Shown piece after piece: positions 22,128 to 30,021 of a DNA stretch of 32,916 nt. The notes under the pieces are model-generated. The model searched no databases. It was not told the DNA's origin and saw only the letters and a list, made by a program, of their open reading frames with translations. The DNA lies in contig CATPBK010000085.1 of assembly GCA_955652705.1 (NCBI GenBank), positions 1-32,916 on the forward strand, written 5' to 3'. The stretch's first letter is position 1, and each line of letters starts with the position of its first letter. Source of the stretch: Candidatus Dormiibacterota bacterium (GTDB lineage Bacteria; Chloroflexota; Dormibacteria; Dormibacterales; Dormibacteraceae). A program made the position numbers and the translations under genes.

Positions 22128-22850
22128 GTGAGGCTCGACCTCGCCCTGGCTGAGGCCGGCCTGGCCGACTCCCGCCAGAACGCGCAGGCCCTCATCATGG
22201 CCGGGAAGGTGAGGGTCAACCAGGAGACGGTCCGCCGCCCAGACCGCCAGGTGGGCGCGGCGGACAAGCTCGAGGTCGCGGATGCCGACGGCTATGCCAG
22301 CCGAGGCGCCTTGAAACTCATCCCGGCCCTCGATTCCTTCGCGATCGAGGTGGCCGGGCGGGTCTGCGCCGATATCGGGGCCTCGACCGGTGGTTTCACA
22401 GACGTGCTGTTGAGGCGCGGCGCGAGACGGGTCTTCGCGGTGGACGTGGGCCGCGGGCTGATCGACTGGCGCCTGCGCGGCGACTCGCGCGTGACGCTGA
22501 TGGAGCGCACCAACGCCCGCGAGCTGCAGAGCTTCCCGGAACCGGTCAGCCTGGCCACGGTCGACCTCTCCTTCATCGGCCTGGAGAAGGTGCTGCCCGC
22601 CCTCCTCCGGGCCGCGCCGACGGCCGCTGTTGTGGCGCTCTTCAAGCCCCAGTTCCAGGTCAGCCGGGACCGGGTCGAAAAGGGTGGGGTCGTGCGCGAC
22701 GCCGAGGCGGTGGAGGCGACGCTCGGCAGTTTCATCAGCTGGTGCGAGTCGAACGGCTATCGGGTGCGCGGCCGGGCCCCGGCCGGCGTGCCCGGGCGGA
22801 CCGGCAACCAGGAGCACTTCGTCCACCTGCAGCCTGGTCTCCAGCCGTGA
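22128..22850 (+). CDS. tlyA: TlyA-family rRNA 2'-O-methyltransferase
   Basis: A 240-residue protein: N-terminal S4 RNA-binding domain (MRLDLALAEAGLADSRQNAQ, MAGKVRVNQETVRRPDRQV) and an FtsJ-like Rossmann methyltransferase (YASRGALKL with the first catalytic Lys; ADIGASTGGFTDVLLRRGA, the AdoMet site; VDLSFIGLEKVLP, with Asp; ALFKPQFQVSR, with Lys). In mycobacteria TlyA methylates ribose positions in 16S and 23S rRNA. The tlyA-nadK-recN order is a classic Gram-positive cluster. The start is GTG 22128; the stop overlaps nadK. Confidence 0.93.
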   Translation: MRLDLALAEAGLADSRQNAQALIMAGKVRVNQETVRRPDRQVGAADKLEVADADGYASRGALKLIPALDSFAIEVAGRVCADIGASTGGFTDVLLRRGARRVFAVDVGRGLIDWRLRGDSRVTLMERTNARELQSFPEPVSLATVDLSFIGLEKVLPALLRAAPTAAVVALFKPQFQVSRDRVEKGGVVRDAEAVEATLGSFISWCESNGYRVRGRAPAGVPGRTGNQEHFVHLQPGLQP

Positions 22851-23680
22851 AGGTCGGCGTCCTCCACTATCCGGGCCTCGACCTCAAGCCTTTCGAGAAG
22901 ATCCTGCGCGCGGCCGGCTGTGAGTACTGGCTGCACGAGCGCGAGGCGGCGATCGACACGGACCGCCTGCGAGACACGGACTTGATGCTGACCCTGGGCG
23001 GCGACGGGACCTTCTTGCACGGCGCCCGCCATGCGGCGCCCCATGACGTCCCCATCCTGGGCGTCAACCTGGGGCGTCTTGGGCTGCTGACCGAGGTCGA
23101 TCCAAAGGGGTTGAAGAGCGGTCTCGAGCGCGTCAAGAAAGGTGACTACCGGACCGAGCAGCGGACCATGGTCACCGCCGAGCTGGCGAGCGGGGGGCGC
23201 GCCAGCGCGAACGTGCTCGCCCTGAACGAGGTGATGCTGCACCGCTCGCCGTCGCTGCGGATCATCAGATTCGCGATGTCGATGGACGGACAGGAGATCG
23301 GGACCATCGACGCCGACGGCGTCCTGGTGGCGACGGCGACCGGATCGACCGCCTATTCGCTGGCGCTCGGCGGGCCAATCCTGGAGCCGACGCTCTCCGA
23401 CCTTGTACTGGTTCCGATGAACCCCTTCGCCCTCACCGTCCGCCCGATCGTGGTCAACGGCGTCGAGGTCCGCATCAAGCTGATCGGCAACGAGGGCTCC
23501 GTGGCCGCCGATGGGCGCGAGCTCTGGACCGCGCAGGACGGGAGCGTGCTGACCGTGAGGGCCTACAGCCGGCGTCTCAAGGTGGTCCGGTTCGGGCCGC
23601 CGGACGACTTCTACCGGGTCCTCCGCGACAAGATCGGGTGGGGCACGCCGCTGGTGCCCAGGCCGCAGGGCGTTGCTTAA
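22847..23680 (+). CDS. nadK: NAD kinase
   Basis: ATP- or polyphosphate-dependent phosphorylation of NAD to NADP. 277 residues. Motifs: LTLGGDGTFLHGAR with the catalytic Asp (GGDG), ILGVNLGRLGLLTEV, ALNEVMLHRSPS (NE motif), and DADGVLVATATGSTAYSLALGGPI. The family is unambiguous. The GTG start overlaps the tlyA stop (GTGA) and the TAA stop overlaps the TTG of recN. Confidence 0.96.
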   Translation: MKVGVLHYPGLDLKPFEKILRAAGCEYWLHEREAAIDTDRLRDTDLMLTLGGDGTFLHGARHAAPHDVPILGVNLGRLGLLTEVDPKGLKSGLERVKKGDYRTEQRTMVTAELASGGRASANVLALNEVMLHRSPSLRIIRFAMSMDGQEIGTIDADGVLVATATGSTAYSLALGGPILEPTLSDLVLVPMNPFALTVRPIVVNGVEVRIKLIGNEGSVAADGRELWTAQDGSVLTVRAYSRRLKVVRFGPPDDFYRVLRDKIGWGTPLVPRPQGVA

Positions 23681-25319
23681 ACGGCTCAAGGTCCGGGACC
23701 TGGCTTTGGTGGCCGGCGCCGACGTCAGCTTCGGACCGGGGTTGAACCTCCTGACCGGGGAGACGGGCAGCGGCAAGTCCCTGATCGTGGACGCCCTCTC
23801 GCTGACTCTGGGCGCCCGCGCCAGCACCGAGCAGGTCCGGCACGGCTCCGACCGGGCGCTGGTCGAGAGCGTGTTCGAGATCTCCGATGTTCCCGCGGCG
23901 CTGCAGGCCCTGGAGGAGATGGGGATCGAGCCGGAATCGGAGCTGGTGATGACACGCGAGGTGGGGGGGCGGGGCGGCGCGCGCCTCAACGGTCGTCCGG
24001 CAAGTCCGGGCCAGCTCCGGCAGCTTGGGCGCCTGCTCGTCGACGTGCATGGCCAGCACGAGCACCAGTCGCTGCTGGATCCCGACGCCCAGACGGCACT
24101 GCTTGACTCCTTCGGCCGCGCCCTTGAGGCCCGTTCGCGCGTGGCCGAGACGTGGTCGGCGTGGCGAGTCGCCGGTGAGCGCTTGAGGGAGCTCGAACGA
24201 GTGCGCGAGCAGGGCAGCCGCGAGCGGGAGTTCATGGAGTGGCAGCTCAGCGAGCTGCGCGCGGCCGAACTTCGTACCGGCGAAGATGGCGACCTGGCCT
24301 CCGAGCGCGCGCTCTCTCGCCACGCCGTCCGGTTGACCGAGCTGAGCCAGGGCGCTCGCGAAGAGCTGGCCGACGGCGAGGGACCGGCGCGGGCGCTGGC
24401 CCTGATCCGCGCCGCCGCCGAGCTGGATCCGCGCCTGGGCGGCGCCGGCGATCGACTGGCGGCCGTGGCCGCGGAGATCGACGACCTGGCCCAGGAGCTG
24501 CGCCGCTACGGCGAGACCCTCGACGCCGACCCGGCGCGCCTGGAGGCGCTCGAGACGCGCCTCGCCCAGCTGGAGGCCATCAAGAAGCGGTTCGGCGGCT
24601 CGCTCGAAGTCGCGATCGCCGAACGGGACCGGCTGGAGCTTGCCCTGGCGGGGACGGAGGACCTGGCCGCCGCGCTCGCGGGCGCCGAAGCCGAGGTGGC
24701 GACCCGCCGCCGCGAGCTGGAAGTCGCGGCCGCCGCGCTGAGCAAGTACCGCGCCGCCGGCGCGGCCCGCCTGGCCAAGCAGGTGGCCGCCGAGCTGGGC
24801 GGCCTGCGCCTGGCCGGCGCCCGTTTCGAGGTGGCTTTCGAACCCCGCTCGGAGCTCGGCCCGGAGGGCGGCGAGCATGCTGTGATGATGTTCAGCGCCA
24901 ACCCGGGCGAGCCCTTGGGGGCGCTGGCCCGGGTCGCCTCTGGCGGCGAGCTGGCGAGGGTCATGCTGGCCATCAAGACGGTCGGGGCCGAAGCCGACCG
25001 GCTGCCAACCCTGATCTTCGACGAGGTCGATGCCGGCATCGGCGGCGAGGCCGCGCTCCAGGTCGGCGTCCGGCTTCGCGGCCTGGGTGGCGGCAAGCAG
25101 GTGTTGGTGGTCACCCACCTGGCCCAGATCGCCTGTTTCGGCGACCACCACCTCGTCGTGGAGAAGCGGCTCGGAGCCGAGGGCCGCAACCTGGTCTCGG
25201 TGCGTGAGCTCGACGGGGAGGGCGAGCGGGCGGCCGAGCTGGCCAGGATGATGAGCGGCGGGGTCACCGACAAAGCGCTGGCCCGGGCTCGCGAGCTGCT
25301 CGAAGACGCGCGCGGTTGA
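23673..25319 (+). CDS. recN: DNA repair protein RecN
   Basis: An SMC-like ATPase acting in double-strand break repair. 548 residues, normal. Walker A is LTGETGSGKSLIVDAL (about residues 28-43), followed by the Q-loop region with VDVHGQHEHQSLLD, a long central coiled coil with an Ala/Glu/Arg-rich pattern (about residues 170-370), then the ABC signature VASGGELARVMLAIK and Walker B LIFDEVDAGIGGEAAL, the RecN-specific D-loop and VTHLAQIACFGD. The start is TTG 23673. The stop TGA (25317-25319) is in frame with the truncated ketopantoate reductase that follows, with no other stop between them. Confidence 0.96.
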   Translation: MLKRLKVRDLALVAGADVSFGPGLNLLTGETGSGKSLIVDALSLTLGARASTEQVRHGSDRALVESVFEISDVPAALQALEEMGIEPESELVMTREVGGRGGARLNGRPASPGQLRQLGRLLVDVHGQHEHQSLLDPDAQTALLDSFGRALEARSRVAETWSAWRVAGERLRELERVREQGSREREFMEWQLSELRAAELRTGEDGDLASERALSRHAVRLTELSQGAREELADGEGPARALALIRAAAELDPRLGGAGDRLAAVAAEIDDLAQELRRYGETLDADPARLEALETRLAQLEAIKKRFGGSLEVAIAERDRLELALAGTEDLAAALAGAEAEVATRRRELEVAAAALSKYRAAGAARLAKQVAAELGGLRLAGARFEVAFEPRSELGPEGGEHAVMMFSANPGEPLGALARVASGGELARVMLAIKTVGAEADRLPTLIFDEVDAGIGGEAALQVGVRLRGLGGGKQVLVVTHLAQIACFGDHHLVVEKRLGAEGRNLVSVRELDGEGERAAELARMMSGGVTDKALARARELLEDARG

Positions 25320-25364
25320 AGCACGCAGCTCGACGCCGCGCTCGAACTGGCGCCGCCTCGCCTG

Positions 25365-25961
25365 GTGCGCGGCACCGTGGTTCCGCTTCTGAACGGGATC
25401 GACCACGTCGCTCGGCTGCGACGGGTGTACGAGCACGTGACGCCGGGAGCCTTCGGCGGTGAGTCGGAGCGCTCAGCACCCGGCCAGATCGTCCAGGCCA
25501 GCCCTTTCGCCTGGCTCCAGCTCGCCGGGTACCTGGCCGGGTCGATCAGCCTGAGCTTCGACCGAAGCGGACTCAAGTGCACAGCGGTAGACGATGAAAA
25601 CGTCATGCTCTGGCAGAAGTTGCTGATGCTGGCCCCGCTGGCCCTCTGCACGACCGCCGAGCAGCTGCCCGTGGGCGGCATCACATCGAATCCAGAGCTG
25701 CTGGCAAGGCTGCTCGCCTGCGTCGGCGAGGCAGCGGCGGTGGCCCAGGCGCTGGGCGTCAGGGTCGCGCCGGAGCCGGTGATGAAGGCCATCGCGGGCC
25801 TTCCCGCCGGCTTCCGGACCTCGATGCAGAAGGACCAAGAGGCCGTGCAGCCGATCGAGCTGGATGCGATCGCCGGCCCGGTCTTGCGCGGCGCCAAGGC
25901 GACGGGCGTGGCGACGCCCGAGACCGCTTCTCTCGCGGAGCGGCTTCAGCCCTTTGCCTAA
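25365..25961 (+). pseudogene. ketopantoate reductase lacking its NADPH-binding half
   Basis: The frame encodes only the C-terminal part of a PanE/ApbA protein. Recognisable pieces are GTVVPLLNGIDHVARLR (the strand and Asn-Gly turn that normally close the Rossmann domain), GAFGGESERSAPGQIVQ, the helical domain with MLWQKLLMLAPLALCTTAEQ, and the signature SMQKDQEAVQPIELDAIAGP. The first ~75 residues with the GxGxxG NADPH loop are missing; recN ends directly before the remaining part. Compared with E. coli PanE, the turn Asn and the catalytic Lys (Lys85 here) and Glu are kept, but the second active-site Asn (N180) is Leu. The open frame is intact from the recN stop onward (first GTG 25365), so the truncation is recent or the remnant has another use. 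Confidence 0.7.
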
Positions 25962-26628
25962 AAAGCTCTTCAGCGGCCCGGACGACAGGCGCATCAAGCG
26001 GGCGCTCTGCATCGTCGCCCATCCGGACGACATCGAGTTCTTCTGCGCCGGCACCGTGGTGATGCTGGCCGACCGGGGGGTGCACGTGGCCTTTGTCCTG
26101 GCCACCTCGGGCGACAAGGGGAGCCACGATCCCGGAGTCGACTCGGCCCAGCTTGCCCAAACTCGAGAGCGCGAGCAGGAGGCGGCCGCCCGTGCGCTGG
26201 GCGCCGAGCGCGTCGAGTTCCTGCGCCGGCGCGACGCGGAGCTGACCGACACGCTCGAATTTCGTGGCGAGCTGGTCGGCTGCATCCGGCGGCAGATGCC
26301 GGACCTGCTGCTCACCTTTGATCCGATGCCCGGCTACAGGCAGCACCCCGACCATCGAGTGGTCGGGCGGGTCGCCCTCGACGCCGCCTGGCCCTGCGCC
26401 CGCGACCGCCTCACCTACCCCGAACAAGGGCCGCCGCACGAGACCGCCGAGGCCTGGTGCTTCGCGGCCCCCGACCCAAACCTGGAGGTGGACGTCTCCG
26501 ATGTTATCGACCGCAAGATCGAGGCGCGGCTGGCGCATGAGAGCCAAACCCGGAGTCCGGCGGCGCTGAGAAGGCGCTGGCGCTCGGCCGGCCGGGTCGA
26601 GCGCTTCCACCGGGTTGACCTGCGTTAA
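25954..26628 (+). CDS. PIG-L family (LmbE-like) deacetylase
   Basis: A zinc-dependent N-acetylglucosaminyl-type deacetylase, 224 residues. The family motif ALCIVAHPDDIEFFCAGTV (about residues 17-35) carries the metal-binding His/Asp-Asp; the second metal motif is the HPDH stretch in GYRQHPDHRVVG. Relatives include MshB and BshB of mycothiol and bacillithiol synthesis and antibiotic enzymes; the substrate here cannot be told. TTG 25954 gives MPKKLFSGPDDRRIKRALCI and overlaps the stop of the preceding truncated gene by 8 bp; the longer frame from 25864 is out-of-frame panE sequence. It ends one base before an inverted-repeat element. Confidence 0.85.
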   Translation: MPKKLFSGPDDRRIKRALCIVAHPDDIEFFCAGTVVMLADRGVHVAFVLATSGDKGSHDPGVDSAQLAQTREREQEAAARALGAERVEFLRRRDAELTDTLEFRGELVGCIRRQMPDLLLTFDPMPGYRQHPDHRVVGRVALDAAWPCARDRLTYPEQGPPHETAEAWCFAAPDPNLEVDVSDVIDRKIEARLAHESQTRSPAALRRRWRSAGRVERFHRVDLR

Positions 26629-26629
26629 A

Positions 26630-26820
26630 GCAGGGCACTGAAAAAGGGTGCCGGGGCCCTGCGGACCCCGCGTCGGCGCTGAGTCGCCCTGGCGGCCGAT
26701 CGGTCAGTCGGCTCGTCCGGTCCTCACTCAGGCAGCTTCGGCTGCAATCCCTCCGGTCCTCCGTCGCCTTCGCCGGCTCGGATCGGGCTCAGCGCTCGAC
26801 GCCCTTTTTCAGCCCGCTGC
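26630..26820. repeat. 191-bp inverted-repeat element / bidirectional terminator
   Basis: Fills the gap between two convergent genes exactly. The left end GCAGGGCACTGAAAAAGGGTG (in two parts: GCAGGGCACTG, AAAAAGGGTG; 26630-26650) is matched by the right end (26800-26820), whose reverse complement reads GCAGCGGGCTG, AAAAAGGGCG: 17 of 21 positions. The interior holds smaller hairpins, e.g. GCAGC-TTCG-GCTGC near 26731-26744. On each strand a GC hairpin leads into CCCTTTTT, so each end may act as an intrinsic terminator for the gene that runs into it. The terminal repeats also resemble a MITE. It is unrelated in sequence to repeats A and B. No ORF of note and no target duplication. Confidence 0.75.
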
Positions 26821-27380
26821 TAGCCGAGCTTTTGGGCCTGGAGCAGGGCCAGACGGTCCGCATCATTGCCTCTCACGGTGAGCTGAAAGACGAAGGGGCC
26901 CCGGCGGCCGAGGATCGTAGTGCCACTCTCGGCCTGCCACTCGGCGCACTCGTCGAGCGCAGGCGCGGCGGCGCCGCAAGGGCCCGCCTGGGCCGCCGCA
27001 GCGGCGCGCTGGTCCGAATCGAAGGTGAAGGCCCGGCGAGCGCCGTCCTGGCGGACCGTGAGCAGCAGCCACTCCTCGGACTGCTGCGGGCCGAGCGCCC
27101 AGGCCCGGGTGGCTTCATCAACCCAGCCCCAGCTCCGATAGAGGTCGAGGGCGGCGGCCTGGTTGAGCTGGGTGTGCGCCGCCTCCAGCATCCCGACGTG
27201 GTCCAGACCGCCGGTCCGGGGGAACCCGACCTGGGCATCGCTCAGGATCACCTCGGCGGGCGCGCGCGCCGTCACCGGCACAGCTCGCGGGGACGGTGTC
27301 GGGCTGGGCCGCGCGCCGACGCTGCCCTGGCAGGCGCCGAGCAGCAAGACCACCGCCAGGGGGACGAATCGAGGCGTCAC
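26820..27380 (-). CDS. small secreted lipoprotein, unknown function
   Basis: Function not recognised. 186 residues with a typical lipoprotein signal: MTPRFVPLAVVLLLGACQGS, lipobox LGAC with Cys at residue 17, then a Pro/Ser/Ala-rich linker. The mature part has Trp-rich segments (LYRSWGWVDEATRAW, EEWLLLTVRQDG) and a Cys pair (in GPCGAA and DECAEW) that may form a disulfide. The start is GTG 27380. It is divergent from scpA with only 26 bp between starts, so promoters on both strands overlap. The stop lies at the edge of the inverted-repeat element. Confidence 0.75.
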   Translation of the reverse strand: MTPRFVPLAVVLLLGACQGSVGARPSPTPSPRAVPVTARAPAEVILSDAQVGFPRTGGLDHVGMLEAAHTQLNQAAALDLYRSWGWVDEATRAWALGPQQSEEWLLLTVRQDGARRAFTFDSDQRAAAAAQAGPCGAAAPALDECAEWQAESGTTILGRRGPFVFQLTVRGNDADRLALLQAQKLG

Positions 27381-27391
27381 GCGGCTATCCC

Positions 27392-27397
27392 TATCAT
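27392..27397 (+). promoter_or_regulatory. -10 box of scpA, near-leaderless
   Basis: TATCAT, one mismatch from TATAAT, ends nine bases before the scpA ATG. The expected +1 is about 27404, giving a leader of about 3 nt. The -35 region is poor. Confidence 0.45.
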
Positions 27398-27406
27398 GTC
27401 GGTCCG

Positions 27407-28132
27407 ATGGACAACGCAGCCCCGACAGGACCGGCGCGCCTCCGCGTCGCGACGCCTGTCTTCGAAGGGCCGCTGGAGCTCCTGCTCGCGCTCGCGGAGC
27501 GCGAGGACCTCGACATCCTTAAGGTCCCGCTGGCCGACCTCACCGACGCTTACCTGCGTGAGATCGCCGCGCTCGAGAGGCCGGACCCCAACGAGATGGC
27601 CGAGTTCCTCTGGACGGCCGCGCGGCTGCTGCTCTTGAAGTCGATCAAGCTCCTCCCGGGCGAAGAGCCCGACGCCGAGGAGGCCGAGCTCCTCGGCTGG
27701 GAGGAGGACGTCCGCCGCCGCCTCGACGAGTACCGCGTGTACAAGGAGATGGCGAAGGATCTGATGGACCGCGCGTCGGCCGACCCCTTCGCCTATCCGT
27801 CGCCCGCCCGGGCCGTCGAGGTCGAAGGCCAGGAGGCGCCCCTCGATGTCGAGCTGCTGGTCGCCGCCTTCCGCGACGTGCTCGGCCGCATCCCGCCCCG
27901 CCCGGTCACGGTCAGCGGGCGCGCCTGGACCACGGAGGAGAAGATCGAGCTCCTGCAATCCCGCCTGGGTCGGGGCCCGCTGGACCTGGTCGACCTGATC
28001 CTGGAGTCCGAGGACCGCCTGGAGGCGGTCGTCACCTTCGTCGCGGTGCTCGAGCTGCTGCGCAGGGGCGCGGTCCGCGTCCGCCAGAAGGAGCAATTCG
28101 GGGCGATCGTGATCGAACCCAGGCCCGCCTGA
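27407..28132 (+). CDS. scpA: segregation and condensation protein A
   Basis: Kleisin subunit of the SMC-ScpAB condensin, bridging SMC heads to organise the chromosome. 241 residues. The N-terminal signature is FEGPLELLLALAEREDLDILKVPLADLTDAYL (in pieces), followed by LWTAARLLLLKSIKLLP and the helical middle DVRRRLDEYRVYKEMA; the C-terminal winged helix is EDRLEAVVTFVAVLELLRRGAVRVRQ read in pieces. All are typical. ATG 27407 is chosen because of the family N terminus and the nearby -10 box. It is followed 5 bp later by scpB. Confidence 0.95.
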   Translation: MDNAAPTGPARLRVATPVFEGPLELLLALAEREDLDILKVPLADLTDAYLREIAALERPDPNEMAEFLWTAARLLLLKSIKLLPGEEPDAEEAELLGWEEDVRRRLDEYRVYKEMAKDLMDRASADPFAYPSPARAVEVEGQEAPLDVELLVAAFRDVLGRIPPRPVTVSGRAWTTEEKIELLQSRLGRGPLDLVDLILESEDRLEAVVTFVAVLELLRRGAVRVRQKEQFGAIVIEPRPA

Positions 28133-28137
28133 AACCG

Positions 28138-28647
28138 GTGGACCAGCTCAGCCAGGCGCTGGAGGCCATCCTCTTCAGCTCCAACCGGGCGCTCAAGATG
28201 AGGGAGCTGCAGCAGGCGACGGAGGCCGACCGGCAGGCGGTCGAGACGGCCCTGGAGGAGCTCCGTCAAGCGCTGGGCGCGCGCGGCCTGATGCTGCAGC
28301 GTCACAAGGACGAGATCCAGCTCGTGACGCGGCCCGAGGTCGCCGCCTACGTGCGCCGCGCACTGCGGCCCGACGTCACCGGCAGGCTCAGCGCCGCCGC
28401 CTACGAGACGCTCGCAATCGTCGCTTACCAGCAGCCCGTGACGCGGGCGCGCATCGAGGAGATACGCGGAGTCAGCTGCGAGAGCGTGCTGGGCAACCTG
28501 GAGCTCCGCGACTTGGTCACGGAGGTGGGGAGGGGGCCCGGACCTGGGCAGCCGAAGCTCTACGGGACGACGATGCGCTTCCTGCAGGTGCTCGGCCTGT
28601 CCAGTGTCAAGGACCTTCCTCCGCCAACCGGCGCGATCCCCGCTTGA
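28138..28647 (+). CDS. scpB: segregation and condensation protein B
   Basis: Partner of ScpA in the SMC complex; two winged-helix domains. 169 residues. Signatures: LSQALEAILFSSNRALKMREL, GLMLQRHKDEIQLVTRPEVA, LSAAAYETLAIVAYQQPVTRARIEEIRGV (in pieces) and the end YGTTMRFLQVLGLSSVKDLP. The start is GTG 28138; the stop overlaps the TTG of the pseudouridine synthase gene (TTGA). Confidence 0.95.
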   Translation: MDQLSQALEAILFSSNRALKMRELQQATEADRQAVETALEELRQALGARGLMLQRHKDEIQLVTRPEVAAYVRRALRPDVTGRLSAAAYETLAIVAYQQPVTRARIEEIRGVSCESVLGNLELRDLVTEVGRGPGPGQPKLYGTTMRFLQVLGLSSVKDLPPPTGAIPA

Positions 28648-29366
28648 CCGAGCGGCTGAACCGCTACCTGTCCCGCTCCGGCGTGGCCTCCCGCCGGGCG
28701 GCCGACCGCTTGATCGCCGCTGGATCGGTGCTCGTCAACGGCGAACGGCCGCCCCCCGGAGGCCGGCTGGTCGATCCCGCGACGGACCGGGTGACCGTGG
28801 ACGGTGCGGAGATCCGCCCGCCGGCGGTGCTCAGCTACATCGCGGTCAACAAGCCCGAGGGGTACATCGTGAGCGCGGCAGACCCCGGCTCGCGCCCGAC
28901 CGTCTTCTCACTGGTGGAGACTGACGCCCGGCTCTTCGCGGTCGGCCGTCTCGACATGGACTCGCGCGGGCTCCTTCTTCTCACCGACGACGGCGAGCTG
29001 GCGCACCGGCTGGCCCACCCCCGCTACGAGGTGCGCAAGGAGTATTCGGTAGTGGTGGAGGGGACCGTGCGCCAGGCCGAGCTGCGGCGCCTGCGCTCCG
29101 GGGTCGACCTCGACGACGGGCCGACCCAGCCCGCCCAGGTCGACCTCCTCGACGCGCGCGGCGGGCGCTCGCGCCTTCTGATGACCATCACCGAAGGGCG
29201 CAACCGGCAGGTCCGCCGGATGCTGGAAGCGCTCGGGCACCGCATCGTCGACCTGCAGCGGAAGGCGTATGGCCCCGTCCGCCTCGGCCGCCTCGCCGAG
29301 GGTGGCTGGCGGCGCTTGCGTGACGCGGAGGTCGACGCGCTCCGGGACGTGGCCGGCCTTGGCTAG
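28644..29366 (+). CDS. RsuA/RluB-type rRNA pseudouridine synthase
   Basis: Isomerises uridine to pseudouridine in rRNA. 240 residues: N-terminal S4 domain (RLNRYLSRSGVASRRAADRL, SVLVNGERPPPG), then the RsuA core IAVNKPEGYIVS, FAVGRLDMDSRGLLLLTDDGEL with the catalytic Asp in GRLD, RKEYSVVVEG and TEGRNRQVRRMLEALGH. By context after scpAB it corresponds to RluB of Gram-positive bacteria (23S rRNA), though RsuA cannot be excluded. The start is TTG 28644; the end overlaps cmk. Confidence 0.93.
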   Translation: MTERLNRYLSRSGVASRRAADRLIAAGSVLVNGERPPPGGRLVDPATDRVTVDGAEIRPPAVLSYIAVNKPEGYIVSAADPGSRPTVFSLVETDARLFAVGRLDMDSRGLLLLTDDGELAHRLAHPRYEVRKEYSVVVEGTVRQAELRRLRSGVDLDDGPTQPAQVDLLDARGGRSRLLMTITEGRNRQVRRMLEALGHRIVDLQRKAYGPVRLGRLAEGGWRRLRDAEVDALRDVAGLG

Positions 29367-30021
29367 GAGCGGCCCCGTCATCGCCATCGACGGTCCGGTC
29401 GGCGCCGGAAAGTCCGCCGTCAGCCGGCGCGTGGCGGAGCGGCTCGGGCTGCCCTTCGTGGACAGCGGCCTGCTCTACCGGGCCGTGGCCTGGCTGGCAC
29501 TGGAACGGCGAGTGCCGCTGACGGACCCGTCCGCGGTCGCCGCCCTGGCTGAGCTGCCCGGGCTGCATATCGTGGGCGACCGGGTCCTCGACGGCGACCG
29601 CGACCTGACCGCCTTCGTGCATCAGCCGGAGATCAACTGGAACCTCTCGGCCGTCTCCTCGCAATCCGAAGTGCGGGAGGCGATCAACCGCAAGCTCCGC
29701 CGGCTGGCCGACGGCGGTGTGGTGATGGCGGGCCGCGACATCGGAACCGTGGTCTTCCCGGACGCCGACTGGAAGTTCTTCCTCACGGCAAGCCTGGAGG
29801 AGCGGGTGCGACGCCGGGCCGCCCAGTTCCAGCGCCGCGGCGAGCCGGTCGACCAGTCCGCCATGACGCAGGAGGTCGGCGACCGCGACCGGGCCGACTC
29901 GGAGCGCTCCGTGGCGCCCTTGAAGCCGGCCCTGGATGCCCTCGTGATCGACACCGACGGCGTGCCGGTGGACCAGGTCGTCGACCAGATCGTCGCCACC
30001 GTGCGCGGAGGCGACCGATGA
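29359..30021 (+). CDS. cmk: cytidylate kinase
   Basis: Phosphorylates CMP/dCMP with ATP. 220 residues. The P-loop is IAIDGPVGAGKSAVSRRVAE (about residues 8-27), followed by LPFVDSGLLYRAVAWLAL, the CMP-binding region, and VMAGRDIGTVVFPDADWKFFL, diagnostic for CMP kinase, then LEERVRRRAAQFQ as lid and DRDRADSERSVAPLKPA. TTG 29359 gives MARSGPVIAIDGP and overlaps the previous stop by 8 bp. The frame is open upstream to 29269, but that part is the other frame of the pseudouridine synthase gene. It overlaps plsC by 4 bp. Confidence 0.95.
   Translation: MARSGPVIAIDGPVGAGKSAVSRRVAERLGLPFVDSGLLYRAVAWLALERRVPLTDPSAVAALAELPGLHIVGDRVLDGDRDLTAFVHQPEINWNLSAVSSQSEVREAINRKLRRLADGGVVMAGRDIGTVVFPDADWKFFLTASLEERVRRRAAQFQRRGEPVDQSAMTQEVGDRDRADSERSVAPLKPALDALVIDTDGVPVDQVVDQIVATVRGGDR

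Noticed and set aside
23577-25436. 619-codon minus-strand frame opposite recN
   Set aside because: Shadow of the recN coiled coil and ATPase codons; recN motifs are unmistakable.
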